Assembly (NCBI GenBank): GCA_934435205.1
Contig: CAKSAK010000002.1
Span: 62,001-126,000 of the forward strand
Direction of reading: 5' to 3'
Source: an uncultured Ruminococcus sp.
GTDB lineage: Bacteria; Bacillota; Clostridia; Oscillospirales; Ruminococcaceae
Length of the DNA: 64,000 nucleotides
Below are positions 50,923 through 59,730 of the stretch, one piece after another. Made by a program: the position numbers and the translations under genes. The notes below the pieces were generated by a model, which did no database searches, was not told the DNA's origin, and saw only the letters and a program-made list of their open reading frames with translations. Position 1 is the stretch's first letter. Each line of letters begins with the position of its first letter.

Positions 50923-51972
50923 TTAGTTTGCAAGACCTGATCTTTCAACACCCTCGATAAAGTATCTCTGGAGAAATACATACATAACAAGGATAGGTGT
51001 GATAGAAAGCAGACAACCTGCTTCGAGCCATACGATTATCTGTCTTACAGATACCGCCTGACCGTCGAAGAGCTGCTGTGTCAGGTTTGTATTCAGGTTC
51101 TTCAGCATAAGAGCAACAGTGTCGTTCTGTGTGAAGAATGATGATGATACATAGTAGTCGTTCCAGTACCAAACGATAGAGAACAGGAATACTGTCAGGA
51201 ACGATGACTTTGCGTTAGGACACATGATAACAAGGAATGTTTTCAGTGGGCTGCAGCCGTCCAGGTATGCAGCGTCTTCAAGCTCCTTAGGAAGTCCTCT
51301 GAAGAACTGACGGAAGATGAAGATAAACAGACCTGCACGAAGTCCATTTGCAAACAATGCAGGAAGATACATTGTCCAACCGCTGTTGATAAGCGATGTT
51401 GATTTGCCAAGTGTGAATACCTTAGCGAGCCACTCTGGCTTGAAGTAAGCATACTGGAGGTAAAGTGGGATAGTTGTGATCTGTGGAGGTACGATGATCA
51501 TAAGAACAACGATACCGAACAGGATTCCCTTACCTTTGAACTTAAATCTAGCGAAGCCGTAGCCTGTGATAGAGCAGGTGATCACCTGAAGGACAGAAGC
51601 CACGAGGTTAAGGATAACTGTGTTTACAACAGTATCTTCAAACTTCATTACTCCCCAAACGTCCTTGATGTTATCGAGCGTGAAGCTCTTAGGGATCCAA
51701 ACTACTGATGGGTCGTTCATCTGCTCATTTGGTCTGAACGCTGTTGAAAGCATGAATATCAGTGGATAGAGGATTACGAAGCACAGACCAAACAGGATAA
51801 GGAACCTGAAGAACGGCCAAACCATTCCGATAGCTCTTTTTCTCCTGTTATAGCTGATCTGCTCAGGGGTGAGATATTTCTCAAGACCCTCTTCTTTCAT
51901 CTTCTTATAACGGGCTTTAATAGCAGCCTTTCGTTCTTTTTCAAACTCTTTTTCTTCTTTTTTAGTTGCCAC
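50923..51972 (-). CDS. Carbohydrate ABC permease, MalG type (pair 2)
   Basis: A 349-residue inner-membrane permease with six segments after a charged cytoplasmic head of about 50 residues (EEKEFEKERKAAIKARYKKMKEEG). The ATPase-contacting EAA loop is LEDAAYLDGCSPLKTFLVIMCPNAKSS. The start is GTG 51972 with GGGGGG upstream. It is last in the operon and pairs with the MalF-type gene before it. The sugar is unknown and no importer ATPase is encoded nearby. Confidence 0.9.
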   Translation of the reverse strand: MATKKEEKEFEKERKAAIKARYKKMKEEGLEKYLTPEQISYNRRKRAIGMVWPFFRFLILFGLCFVILYPLIFMLSTAFRPNEQMNDPSVVWIPKSFTLDNIKDVWGVMKFEDTVVNTVILNLVASVLQVITCSITGYGFARFKFKGKGILFGIVVLMIIVPPQITTIPLYLQYAYFKPEWLAKVFTLGKSTSLINSGWTMYLPALFANGLRAGLFIFIFRQFFRGLPKELEDAAYLDGCSPLKTFLVIMCPNAKSSFLTVFLFSIVWYWNDYYVSSSFFTQNDTVALMLKNLNTNLTQQLFDGQAVSVRQIIVWLEAGCLLSITPILVMYVFLQRYFIEGVERSGLAN

Positions 51973-51984
51973 TTAAATCCCCCC

Positions 51985-53067
51985 TTATTCTACTTCATAG
52001 TAAACGAACTTATTAACAAGTGCTACAACAATTGCAAGGAATACCGCTACGATAAGGAAGTATGCCCAAGCCATTGCCGCTGAGTAGCCATGCTCCCAGT
52101 TGCTTGCCTTGTTAAGAACGATCGTCATAACTTCGTTCTGTGGATCAACGAATGAGTCAACGATTGTATAAACCACGCTTGAAAGTATCATTGGGCTGAT
52201 ATAAGGAATTGTGACTTTCCAGAAGAACTCCCATGAAGTTGCACCCTCGATCTGGGCTGCTTCCTTAGCTGAGAGCGGGATACCCTGAAGTGCTGAAAGC
52301 ACCAGAAGTATCTGGATACCTGAGTTCCATACAAGGTTCAGGATGTCGGTGGTCAGCGAGTTTATTATCTCAGTGAGCTTATCACTGATGTTGTAGATAC
52401 CGAGGAAGTTCAGCAGCTGGTCAACGAGGTCTGCCTCAAACATTGAGCTGAACTGCTCAGATCCGCCTGCGTATCCGCCTGTGCTCATGTTACCGTTGAT
52501 GATGTCGATAACAGGACCTGTAGCGATGATAACAGGGAGGAAGAATACTGATCTTGCGAATGTTCTTCCCTTGAATTTCTGGTTAAGGATAACTGCGATA
52601 AAGATAGAGAATATAAGGATAAGAGGAGTTCTCAAAACCGTATTCTCGATCATTGCTACCAGAGCCTTGGAATAATCCTGATCCTTACGGAAAGCATTTA
52701 CATAGTTTTTCCAACCGATAAAGGACATTTTCATTCCGCCCTGAGTTACCTCAGTTTTGTTGAATGAGTAAATGAGAGATTCTATAAGAGGCAAGATAAA
52801 GAAGTAAATGGTACCCAGCGCCCAGATCGCTATAAATCCGTAGCCGTAAAGTCCTTTTCTTTTTTCATAAGAAAGTCTGTGCTTCTTTTCCTTCATCACA
52901 GGTGCAGGAGCGGCTGCCTCAGCGGCAGGCTCTTCTGCGATTATCTCCTCTGTTGAAATTTCTTCTATAACAGCCTCAGCGTCATTTTCCTTTTCGACTG
53001 TATCTTCAAGATCCTCAGCCTTAACAGCCTCGATCTCTTCAGGAGTGTTTTTGATCTCTTCGCTCAT
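51985..53067 (-). CDS. Carbohydrate ABC permease, MalF type (pair 2), with acidic head
   Basis: A 360-residue permease. The first 60 residues form an unusual acidic, disordered cytoplasmic extension (many Glu/Ala: DAEAVIEEISTEEIIAEE), followed by six membrane segments and the EAA loop LSAKEAAQIEGATSWEFFWKVTIP. Its ATG overlaps the stop of the DUF5696-like gene (TAATG), so its amount is tied to that protein. Together with the next gene it is a complete permease pair separate from pair 1 at 57854-59713. Confidence 0.88.
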   Translation of the reverse strand: MSEEIKNTPEEIEAVKAEDLEDTVEKENDAEAVIEEISTEEIIAEEPAAEAAAPAPVMKEKKHRLSYEKRKGLYGYGFIAIWALGTIYFFILPLIESLIYSFNKTEVTQGGMKMSFIGWKNYVNAFRKDQDYSKALVAMIENTVLRTPLILIFSIFIAVILNQKFKGRTFARSVFFLPVIIATGPVIDIINGNMSTGGYAGGSEQFSSMFEADLVDQLLNFLGIYNISDKLTEIINSLTTDILNLVWNSGIQILLVLSALQGIPLSAKEAAQIEGATSWEFFWKVTIPYISPMILSSVVYTIVDSFVDPQNEVMTIVLNKASNWEHGYSAAMAWAYFLIVAVFLAIVVALVNKFVYYEVE

Positions 53068-55544
53068 TATTCTGTCAAACCTCCTTCTATACAATCTGCA
53101 AGGTCATAGACCTCTGTGCCTACGGTAGCTGTTGCGTTCTTCTTATCAACACTGATAACAACGTCTGAAGCTCCGTCCTTTGAATAAGTTGTGGTAAGAA
53201 CGTTCTTGTCGTCGCTCAGCTCATACTTTGTGATCGTATAATCTGAAACGCCTGAAAGTATGCTGCTTACCTTCTTGTACTGATTAGCCGCAAGATCTGT
53301 CCAGCCTGCATAGTTTGAATAATACAGGTCGTCATAATCTGTATCCTGAAGCGTATCAGCGTCAGCGTATGTCATATCATAGTGTATCTGCGAGCCTGAA
53401 GCCAGTGAAAGCAGGAATGTTTCATCTGAATTTGAGCTCTTATTGATAGGTGTTGAAGCGTAGTCAACATATCCGTGAATGACCATCTGATAGAACGGGA
53501 TATCGAAATCTGTTACGTTGAATCCACTGGAGTAAACAGGAACGTTTGAAACGTTTGTTACATATGGGAGAACGTAAGAGTTCGCACCGTCTGCGAATAC
53601 TGTACTGATCTTCTCGCTCGCACTCTTATAGCCGTCAACGATAGTATTCATGGTCTTGCTTCTGCTTGAAGGATCCTTCTTTGAATAGTCAGAAACGAGC
53701 TTTGTTGAATAATCACCGAAGCCGATAGAAGTGAGCTTTTCATCAGTATAGCTCTCGAGCATTTCTGTGAACACATTCGTGTACTTGTTTGGTGTGAGCA
53801 GAGCAGGTGAAACTCCCTTTTCTGCAACACCGAATGCCGGGCTGTATGATGACTGTCTTGAATAAGCATTTGAAACTCTGATAGCTGTGCTTGTAAGAGT
53901 CATATATCCCCATGAACCGCTGTCCATCTGGAAGTTGTTCATTGAAGGAACGATCTTCATATTATCGTCCTTTGAGATAAGCTTATCGAATGCGCTTGAG
54001 CCGCCAAGCTTGCCGGACGGAGATACCTCTGTGGATATCTTGTTCTTGATAGAGTCATTTGTCCAGTCGTTATAGTTGACAGTTATGTTGTCAACTCCGC
54101 CGTCCTTGAGGATATCAAGTATATCGGAAGCCTGATCGAAGCCGGTGATCTCTGTTTTAAGATTGAATGGGATACCGAGAATAGAAGTATCCTTCATAAC
54201 GCCGCCGTAAAGGTCAACGTAAAGATCGCTCTTATTTGCCTGAGCCTTAGCTGTAAGACCCTTATTATTGATAAGGTAGTTTCTGTAGACCTCAGCGCAG
54301 TCAGCGTAGTTAAGATCCTCACCGTTGTCTGAATCAACAGGATAATAACGAACTCCAAATCTCTCGGTCTTTATTCCGTTCTTCTCGAACACTGTGATCT
54401 TATTTGAGTTATCACCGCTCATGAAGAATGAGTCGGAGCTTCTTGTTTCAAACTCGAAGTAACAAGTGTTGTAAGCCTGCTTTTCCTGTCCGCATACCTG
54501 AGCGTGAGCATAAACGTTTGACTCACCGTCAGAAGCAACGCAAACAAGTCCAGATGAACCGTTTACTGTTGCAAGGACCGGCATATAAGCCTGCTGAGTG
54601 GTTCTTGGAGCTGTTATTGGAACGGCTGTATAATCTCTGCCGAATACCTGCTGAGCGTAGTCAGCGTACTCGGTCTTGCCGTTGTTGTAGTTTATTACAG
54701 CACCGCTTCCGTCAGGAACTATCATATAGCCTGTCGCAGTTGAATCAGCTGCGCCGAAGTTAGGGCAGAACTCGATCTTTGTAAGCACCTTTCCGTCTAC
54801 CTGAGAAGTGTTTTTCTCCTCGATCTCATCTGAATCGCAGTAAACATAGAGGTTATCGTCCTCAAGAACATAGTGTATCTTGAGCTTCACACCCTCAGAA
54901 GCGTAGTTATATGTAGCAACAACGCCGTCTGAATTTTTCTCCCATTTTACTTTTGCCTTGTTGGAGTAAACAGGGGCAGGGGACTCTGTTCTCTTTTCCT
55001 GTCTAAGGTCACCGACTCTGATAGCGGCACTTGAAGCGATCTGCTTCCTCTGGGCATTTTTCATTGCTGTGCCCTTTACAGTGTCGATAATAGTCTGGTC
55101 AGCCTCAACATTTATAGGAGAAGTCCACCAATACTTGCCTGAAGCCTTTACATAAAGACAAAGTCTTTCGTTTTCTTCGTCAAGATAAAGAGCTATCTTG
55201 TCGTTCTCTGTTATCTTTTCGCACATTGCAAGAGCTTCTTCGTCAGTTATAGGCTGGACCTCGTCGTCCTTGCTTGCTGTAGTTGTTGTTTCCTCATCGG
55301 CTGCTGAGTCTTCAACAGCTTCATCACTGCTTTCATCGGCAGTAGCTGCTGCGTCGGAAGCGTCAGCTGAGCTTGTATCATCAGCCGCTGGATCGACACT
55401 GCTGTCAGTATCCTTTACTGCGGCGCTTGAATCAGCCTGGCTTGAACTCTCGTCAGTGGAAGAAACCACCATTGACCCCAGAGGCATCAGCATTGTAAGG
55501 CAGATAGCAAAGACAGCTGCTTTCTTGTAACTTTTGTTATGCAT
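53067..55544 (-). CDS. Secreted DUF5696-like protein
   Basis: An 825-residue secreted protein: signal peptide (AAVFAICLTMLMPLGSMVV), a Ser/Asp/Ala/Glu linker to about residue 105, a beta-rich region (NERLCLYVKASGKYWWTSPINVEADQ) and a C-terminal half that looks like a (beta/alpha)8 barrel (YLINNKGLTAKAQANKSDLYVDLYGGVMKD; DNITVNYNDWTNDSIKNKIS). I match it to DUF5696 from memory of the family. A glycoside-hydrolase-like activity or glycan binding is plausible, but I see no assignable catalytic pair. It lies inside the ABC operon, coupled to a MalF-type permease, so it probably acts on the transported substrate or senses it. Confidence 0.7.
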   Translation of the reverse strand: MHNKSYKKAAVFAICLTMLMPLGSMVVSSTDESSSQADSSAAVKDTDSSVDPAADDTSSADASDAAATADESSDEAVEDSAADEETTTTASKDDEVQPITDEEALAMCEKITENDKIALYLDEENERLCLYVKASGKYWWTSPINVEADQTIIDTVKGTAMKNAQRKQIASSAAIRVGDLRQEKRTESPAPVYSNKAKVKWEKNSDGVVATYNYASEGVKLKIHYVLEDDNLYVYCDSDEIEEKNTSQVDGKVLTKIEFCPNFGAADSTATGYMIVPDGSGAVINYNNGKTEYADYAQQVFGRDYTAVPITAPRTTQQAYMPVLATVNGSSGLVCVASDGESNVYAHAQVCGQEKQAYNTCYFEFETRSSDSFFMSGDNSNKITVFEKNGIKTERFGVRYYPVDSDNGEDLNYADCAEVYRNYLINNKGLTAKAQANKSDLYVDLYGGVMKDTSILGIPFNLKTEITGFDQASDILDILKDGGVDNITVNYNDWTNDSIKNKISTEVSPSGKLGGSSAFDKLISKDDNMKIVPSMNNFQMDSGSWGYMTLTSTAIRVSNAYSRQSSYSPAFGVAEKGVSPALLTPNKYTNVFTEMLESYTDEKLTSIGFGDYSTKLVSDYSKKDPSSRSKTMNTIVDGYKSASEKISTVFADGANSYVLPYVTNVSNVPVYSSGFNVTDFDIPFYQMVIHGYVDYASTPINKSSNSDETFLLSLASGSQIHYDMTYADADTLQDTDYDDLYYSNYAGWTDLAANQYKKVSSILSGVSDYTITKYELSDDKNVLTTTYSKDGASDVVISVDKKNATATVGTEVYDLADCIEGGLTE

Positions 55545-55570
55545 TTATTATTTACACCACCGTTTCTGTT

Positions 55571-56200
55571 TTAGCCTCTGATCCTGTACATGATCTCAGT
55601 ATAAACTGAGTAACCGAATACATATACCTGCTGGAACAATGAAAGGAGAAGTATCGCAAGGAACAATATAAGAAGCATTGCGACGACCGTACCAATAATT
55701 GAAGCAAGTGTTTTTCCGAATGAATACTGGTGAACGGCTCTCATTGCCTGCACCATAAGGATAACAGACCAGCCGATTCCAAGATACTGGATAGCTGTGA
55801 TCCATATCGACTCGTCCTGTACCAGAACGTTTGAGAAGATCACTGCGATAAATGTGCAAACGATGTAAGGAACAAGAGAATATGCAGAATAGATGCAGAT
55901 CTTTTTAAGTGTACCTTCACCGTCGAGAAGTGTGCATATTGCCCAGTTGCCGAGTACCCATGTGAAGAAGTAAACTACAGACTGAACGATAAGCGGAACA
56001 ACGTTGAATACTTTAACGTAGCTTTCATTGAACTGGAAGCCTGTGAGCTGTCTGTCAACGACCATTGCAATAAAGAGGAAGAGAACTATTATCATAGAGA
56101 TCTTTATAGAACCCTGCTTTTTCCACCTAAGGTCCTCAAAGCCCTCAACAGGGTGGAAAACGCAATGCTTGAGCCAACCTACCGGAGTAAATTCATACAT
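55571..56200 (-). CDS. YIP1-family membrane protein
   Basis: A 209-residue membrane protein with about five segments, with the opening TPVGWLKHCVFHPVEGFEDLRWKKQGS typical of bacterial YIP1-domain proteins. A ribosome binding site GGAGGG lies in the end of the preceding NHL gene, one base separating stop and start. Function in bacteria is unknown; its fixed place between an NHL protein and a DUF5696-like protein suggests it is a membrane subunit of this system. Confidence 0.75.
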   Translation of the reverse strand: MYEFTPVGWLKHCVFHPVEGFEDLRWKKQGSIKISMIIVLFLFIAMVVDRQLTGFQFNESYVKVFNVVPLIVQSVVYFFTWVLGNWAICTLLDGEGTLKKICIYSAYSLVPYIVCTFIAVIFSNVLVQDESIWITAIQYLGIGWSVILMVQAMRAVHQYSFGKTLASIIGTVVAMLLILFLAILLLSLFQQVYVFGYSVYTEIMYRIRG

Positions 56201-56201
56201 A

Positions 56202-57812
56202 TCAGTTTCCCTCCTTCTTTTTGCGCTTGATGAGCTTTATGCCCTTTTTCTTAAGAACTGCCTTTACGACGAGCAGAGCGATCAAAACGATAATGACTAT
56301 CATTATCACCGTGAAGTTATCTCTGAGCCATTCTTCTCTTGCATATTTGAATGCCTTATCGTAATCGTCCTGATCATAAGCTGTTTTGAAGTAATCAAGA
56401 GCCTTCATATACTCGCCGTCGTTAAGGCAAGCCTTACCAAGTCCGACATAAGCCATTGCATAGCCGCCGTCTCTCTTTATAACTTCTTCCCAGTCAGCTC
56501 TTGCGTCTGAGTATCTACCCTCATCATAGAGGAGAACTGCTCTGTGAACGACATTACCGAAAGTTGTTTCAGTATAAACTGTGATATCGTTCTTTGTTCC
56601 GTCAAGGATATAGACCTCGTTGCCTCTTGCCTCGATAGCGTTTGGTCCAAGGAAGCTTCCTGCCTGATCAGAAGTGGAGTTCTTTGTACCAAAGATGCAA
56701 AGAAGATTACAGAGCTTATCATACTGGAACACTCTGCCGTTCTCGTAGTCAAGAACATTTATCGTTCCGTTGTCAGAAACGCAGATATCTGTAAGTCTGC
56801 ACTTATAAGTTTTGTTTGTTGTTGAATCGTACTCAGATGAAACGTCACCGAATGAATACTCATCACCGACTGCGTTATCCCAGATGTTATAACCTGCTGG
56901 GTTAAGCTTCTTAACAGCGTCGGTCGTAGTATTTGCAGCCTCAGTAACAGTGTAGATAAATCCGTCTGCGTCGATATCGAAGTTTGCATACTCGACCGGA
57001 ACGTTTCTTGTCATTGCTGAGATCTGCTCGTTTGAAGCGATCTTTCTCCACAGCTTCTGAGCAACGACAGCGGCAGTTACCTCAACACGGTTAGCACCGT
57101 AGAAGCCCTGGAACTCGCCGTCCTTATTGAACTGAACAGAACCTGTGTTTACTGACTTACAAACAACGTAGATATTCTCTGCCTTATCTGCAAGTATCTT
57201 TGAAGGGTTGAATGTTTCGGAATCATAAAGCTTTGTGTCAGGCTTTGTGTATTCCTGCACCAGAGTCATTTCTGTGCCTGACTCAACAGTACACTTAACA
57301 GCCCTTGAATTGTCTGTATCTGCGATGTAAACATAAAGCTTATCATCAAAGATGCTCTTTTTGACATATATGCCGTTAGGATTAAGGAAGTTTGATCTTC
57401 CGTCCTCGCCTACAGCTATTTCTGTAGAGCCTGTGAATCCGGTATAACAGCCTGTTACCTTAAGATCAGTATCAAGACGGAGTATTCTGTTGTTGCCTGA
57501 ATCGCACACCCAGAAAGTATCGTTGTCCTGATCGTAAAAGAGGTCTTTTGCATCTGAGAGCTTTGCAGGAGCGTCATCGCTTATATAAAGCGGGTCGCTC
57601 TGATCTGAAAGCCTGTCAAGACCCATATCTGCACCTGTTACAGTCTTTTCTACACGATAGGCACTCTGCGATGGGATCGCATCGTCCCAATAGTCGTAGT
57701 TATAGGCTGTATAAGGCTCATCTGCGAAAGCAGTCACGGTCATGGTCAGCGCCAGACCTGCTGCAAGTGCCGCAGAGATCATTCGTTTTAGAGAGATTTT
57801 ATTTCTCGACAC
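56202..57812 (-). CDS. NHL beta-propeller/TPR protein anchored by a C-terminal membrane segment
   Basis: A 536-residue protein: signal peptide (to TAFA, about residue 30), an NHL-type beta-propeller (units such as DLFYDQDNDTFWVCDSGNNRILRLDTDLKV and FLNPNGIYVKKSIFDDKLYVYIADTDNSRAVKC), a short TPR region (LLYDEGRYSDARADWEEVIKRDGGYAMAYVGLGKACLNDGEYMKALDYFKTA), one C-terminal membrane helix and a very basic cytoplasmic tail (KKKGIKLIKRKKKEGN). The outside propeller and inside tail fit a scaffold or sensor. The start is GTG 57812 after AAAGGTGA. It lies between permease pair 1 and the YIP1 gene. Confidence 0.8.
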   Translation of the reverse strand: MSRNKISLKRMISAALAAGLALTMTVTAFADEPYTAYNYDYWDDAIPSQSAYRVEKTVTGADMGLDRLSDQSDPLYISDDAPAKLSDAKDLFYDQDNDTFWVCDSGNNRILRLDTDLKVTGCYTGFTGSTEIAVGEDGRSNFLNPNGIYVKKSIFDDKLYVYIADTDNSRAVKCTVESGTEMTLVQEYTKPDTKLYDSETFNPSKILADKAENIYVVCKSVNTGSVQFNKDGEFQGFYGANRVEVTAAVVAQKLWRKIASNEQISAMTRNVPVEYANFDIDADGFIYTVTEAANTTTDAVKKLNPAGYNIWDNAVGDEYSFGDVSSEYDSTTNKTYKCRLTDICVSDNGTINVLDYENGRVFQYDKLCNLLCIFGTKNSTSDQAGSFLGPNAIEARGNEVYILDGTKNDITVYTETTFGNVVHRAVLLYDEGRYSDARADWEEVIKRDGGYAMAYVGLGKACLNDGEYMKALDYFKTAYDQDDYDKAFKYAREEWLRDNFTVIMIVIIVLIALLVVKAVLKKKGIKLIKRKKKEGN

Positions 57813-57853
57813 TACTTATCACCTTTTTTCCTTTTCTATAATCTAAGTTCAAA

Positions 57854-58756
57854 TTAATCCTTCATACCTGAGTTAGCCATTGTTTCCATGACGTTGCCCT
57901 GAGCTACAAGGAATACGATCAGTGGTGGTATCAGAAGTACAACTGCTGCGGCAAATGTAACGCCCTGACGAGCAAGACCTGCTGCTGTGATCTGCTGTAC
58001 AACTGTAGGTAGTGTTTTGAGCTGCTCGGAGTAGATAAGTGCTCCGCCCTGAATGTTCCATGCTCCCTGGAAAGCGAAGATGATAAGTGTCATCAAAGCC
58101 GGCTTTGAGTTTGGAACGACGATCTGCCAACAGATCCTGAACAGACCTGCGCCGTCCACCTTAGCCGCCTCTACCATGGAGTCGTGGATTGTTGTCATGC
58201 TCTGACGCATGAGGTAAAGACCCATTGATGTTGAAATGCTTGGGAGGATCAATGCCCAGTATGTATCGATCATATGGAGCTTAGCCATTACGAGGAACTG
58301 CATGATCCATGTTGCATTTGAGGAGAACAGGAGGGCAATAACGATGATCTGGTTAATGACCTTGTTTCCTGGGAATTTACACTTTGCAAGAACGAATGCT
58401 GCGCAGCAGCAAACGAAAAGGTTGCAGATACAAATTACTATTGTAATAAAGAAGCTGTTGAAGATATATCTTGACAGCGGTACCTGCCATGAGCTTGCGG
58501 CTACCTTGAACATATCTGAGAAGTTGTTGGTAGTCGGATTCAGTACATAAAGCTTTGGAGGGAACACGAACAGCTCCTCAACAGGCTTCATAGACTGGAT
58601 AACTGAGTAATACAGCGGGAACACCATGAATGCACCAAGGAGACAGAGGAATACGAAAATAACTATATCTCCGCCAAGAGAACCATTGACTCTCGCCTTT
58701 TTCTCTTTGACCTTCAGCTTTTCAATAGACTGCTGCTTTTTTCTTTTTCTAGCCAT
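57854..58756 (-). CDS. Carbohydrate ABC permease, MalG type (pair 1)
   Basis: A 300-residue permease with a basic head (ARKRKKQQSIEKLKVKEKK) and six membrane segments; the EAA loop is HDSMVEAAKVDGAGLFRICWQIVVPNSKPA. It has a strong ribosome binding site (AAAGGAGGGG). It pairs with the MalF-type gene 18 bp upstream and the solute-binding protein before that. Confidence 0.92.
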   Translation of the reverse strand: MARKRKKQQSIEKLKVKEKKARVNGSLGGDIVIFVFLCLLGAFMVFPLYYSVIQSMKPVEELFVFPPKLYVLNPTTNNFSDMFKVAASSWQVPLSRYIFNSFFITIVICICNLFVCCCAAFVLAKCKFPGNKVINQIIVIALLFSSNATWIMQFLVMAKLHMIDTYWALILPSISTSMGLYLMRQSMTTIHDSMVEAAKVDGAGLFRICWQIVVPNSKPALMTLIIFAFQGAWNIQGGALIYSEQLKTLPTVVQQITAAGLARQGVTFAAAVVLLIPPLIVFLVAQGNVMETMANSGMKD

Positions 58757-58774
58757 TTTATATACTCCCCTCCT

Positions 58775-59713
58775 TTAGTCAAGATACTTGCCTAAGAGCC
58801 AGTTGATACCCTTATTGGCAAGGAGCATTGCAGCGAACAATACGAAACATATTGCTGACGCATAACCCATTTCGTAACGAATGTTACCATAGTCTGTTGC
58901 GTGGTTCATGATCGTGTGAGCTGCATAGTCTGTTGAAGGCAGACCTACGAGGTTCTGACCAACAACACCGACTGTGAATGAAGCTGAGATCTGGATAACA
59001 GCAGCGAACAGAAGCTGTGGTCCCATTGAAGGGATAGTGATGTAGAAAAGCTCCTGCCATCTGTTCTTGATACCCTCGATAGCACCTGCTTCGTACATTG
59101 ACTTATCAATGTTCTGGAAGCCTGCACGGATAGCAAGGAAGCCTGCACCCATTGACATCCAGAGCTGAACGATGATAACAACTGTAAGGATATAGTTTGT
59201 ATCTGTGAGCCACTGTGCAGGTTCGTTCAGGATACCCAGATCGATAAGCACAGCGTTCAGGTAACCGTAGGAGTCACCTGACAGGATAAGCTGCCAGGTA
59301 ACGTATACGGAAGTTGTCATAGAAGGTGCATAGAACACGAATGTGAAGAATGTTTTGAGGAATGCGTTCATCTCGTTTATCAGCCAAGCGATGATAAAGC
59401 TGAGGATATAAGAGAACGGTCCTGTGAATATCGCAAAGATAAGAGTGTTTCTTACTGCGATAAGGAATACGTCGTCGTTAAGGAACAGCGTATAGAAATT
59501 TGAAAGTCCTACGAACTTAGGAGTTTCGATCATGTTAAAGTTTGTAAAGCCCATTGGCAGCGACATTACGACAGGCACTACCGTGAAGATAATGAACAAA
59601 GACATGAAAGGCAGGAGCATTGCATAGCAAGCCTTGTTGGTTTTCATCATGTGCCATGTGTACTTCCACTTGCCCTGTTTTATCATAGGCGCTTCAGGAT
59701 TGGTTTTGGCCAT
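58775..59713 (-). CDS. Carbohydrate ABC permease, MalF type (pair 1)
   Basis: A 312-residue permease with six membrane segments and the EAA loop NIDKSMYEAGAIEGIKNRWQELFYITIPSMGPQ. It is second in the operon, 17 bp after the solute-binding protein gene, and should form the import channel with the following gene. Confidence 0.92.
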   Translation of the reverse strand: MAKTNPEAPMIKQGKWKYTWHMMKTNKACYAMLLPFMSLFIIFTVVPVVMSLPMGFTNFNMIETPKFVGLSNFYTLFLNDDVFLIAVRNTLIFAIFTGPFSYILSFIIAWLINEMNAFLKTFFTFVFYAPSMTTSVYVTWQLILSGDSYGYLNAVLIDLGILNEPAQWLTDTNYILTVVIIVQLWMSMGAGFLAIRAGFQNIDKSMYEAGAIEGIKNRWQELFYITIPSMGPQLLFAAVIQISASFTVGVVGQNLVGLPSTDYAAHTIMNHATDYGNIRYEMGYASAICFVLFAAMLLANKGINWLLGKYLD

Positions 59714-59730
59714 TAGTTACTCCCCTTTCA

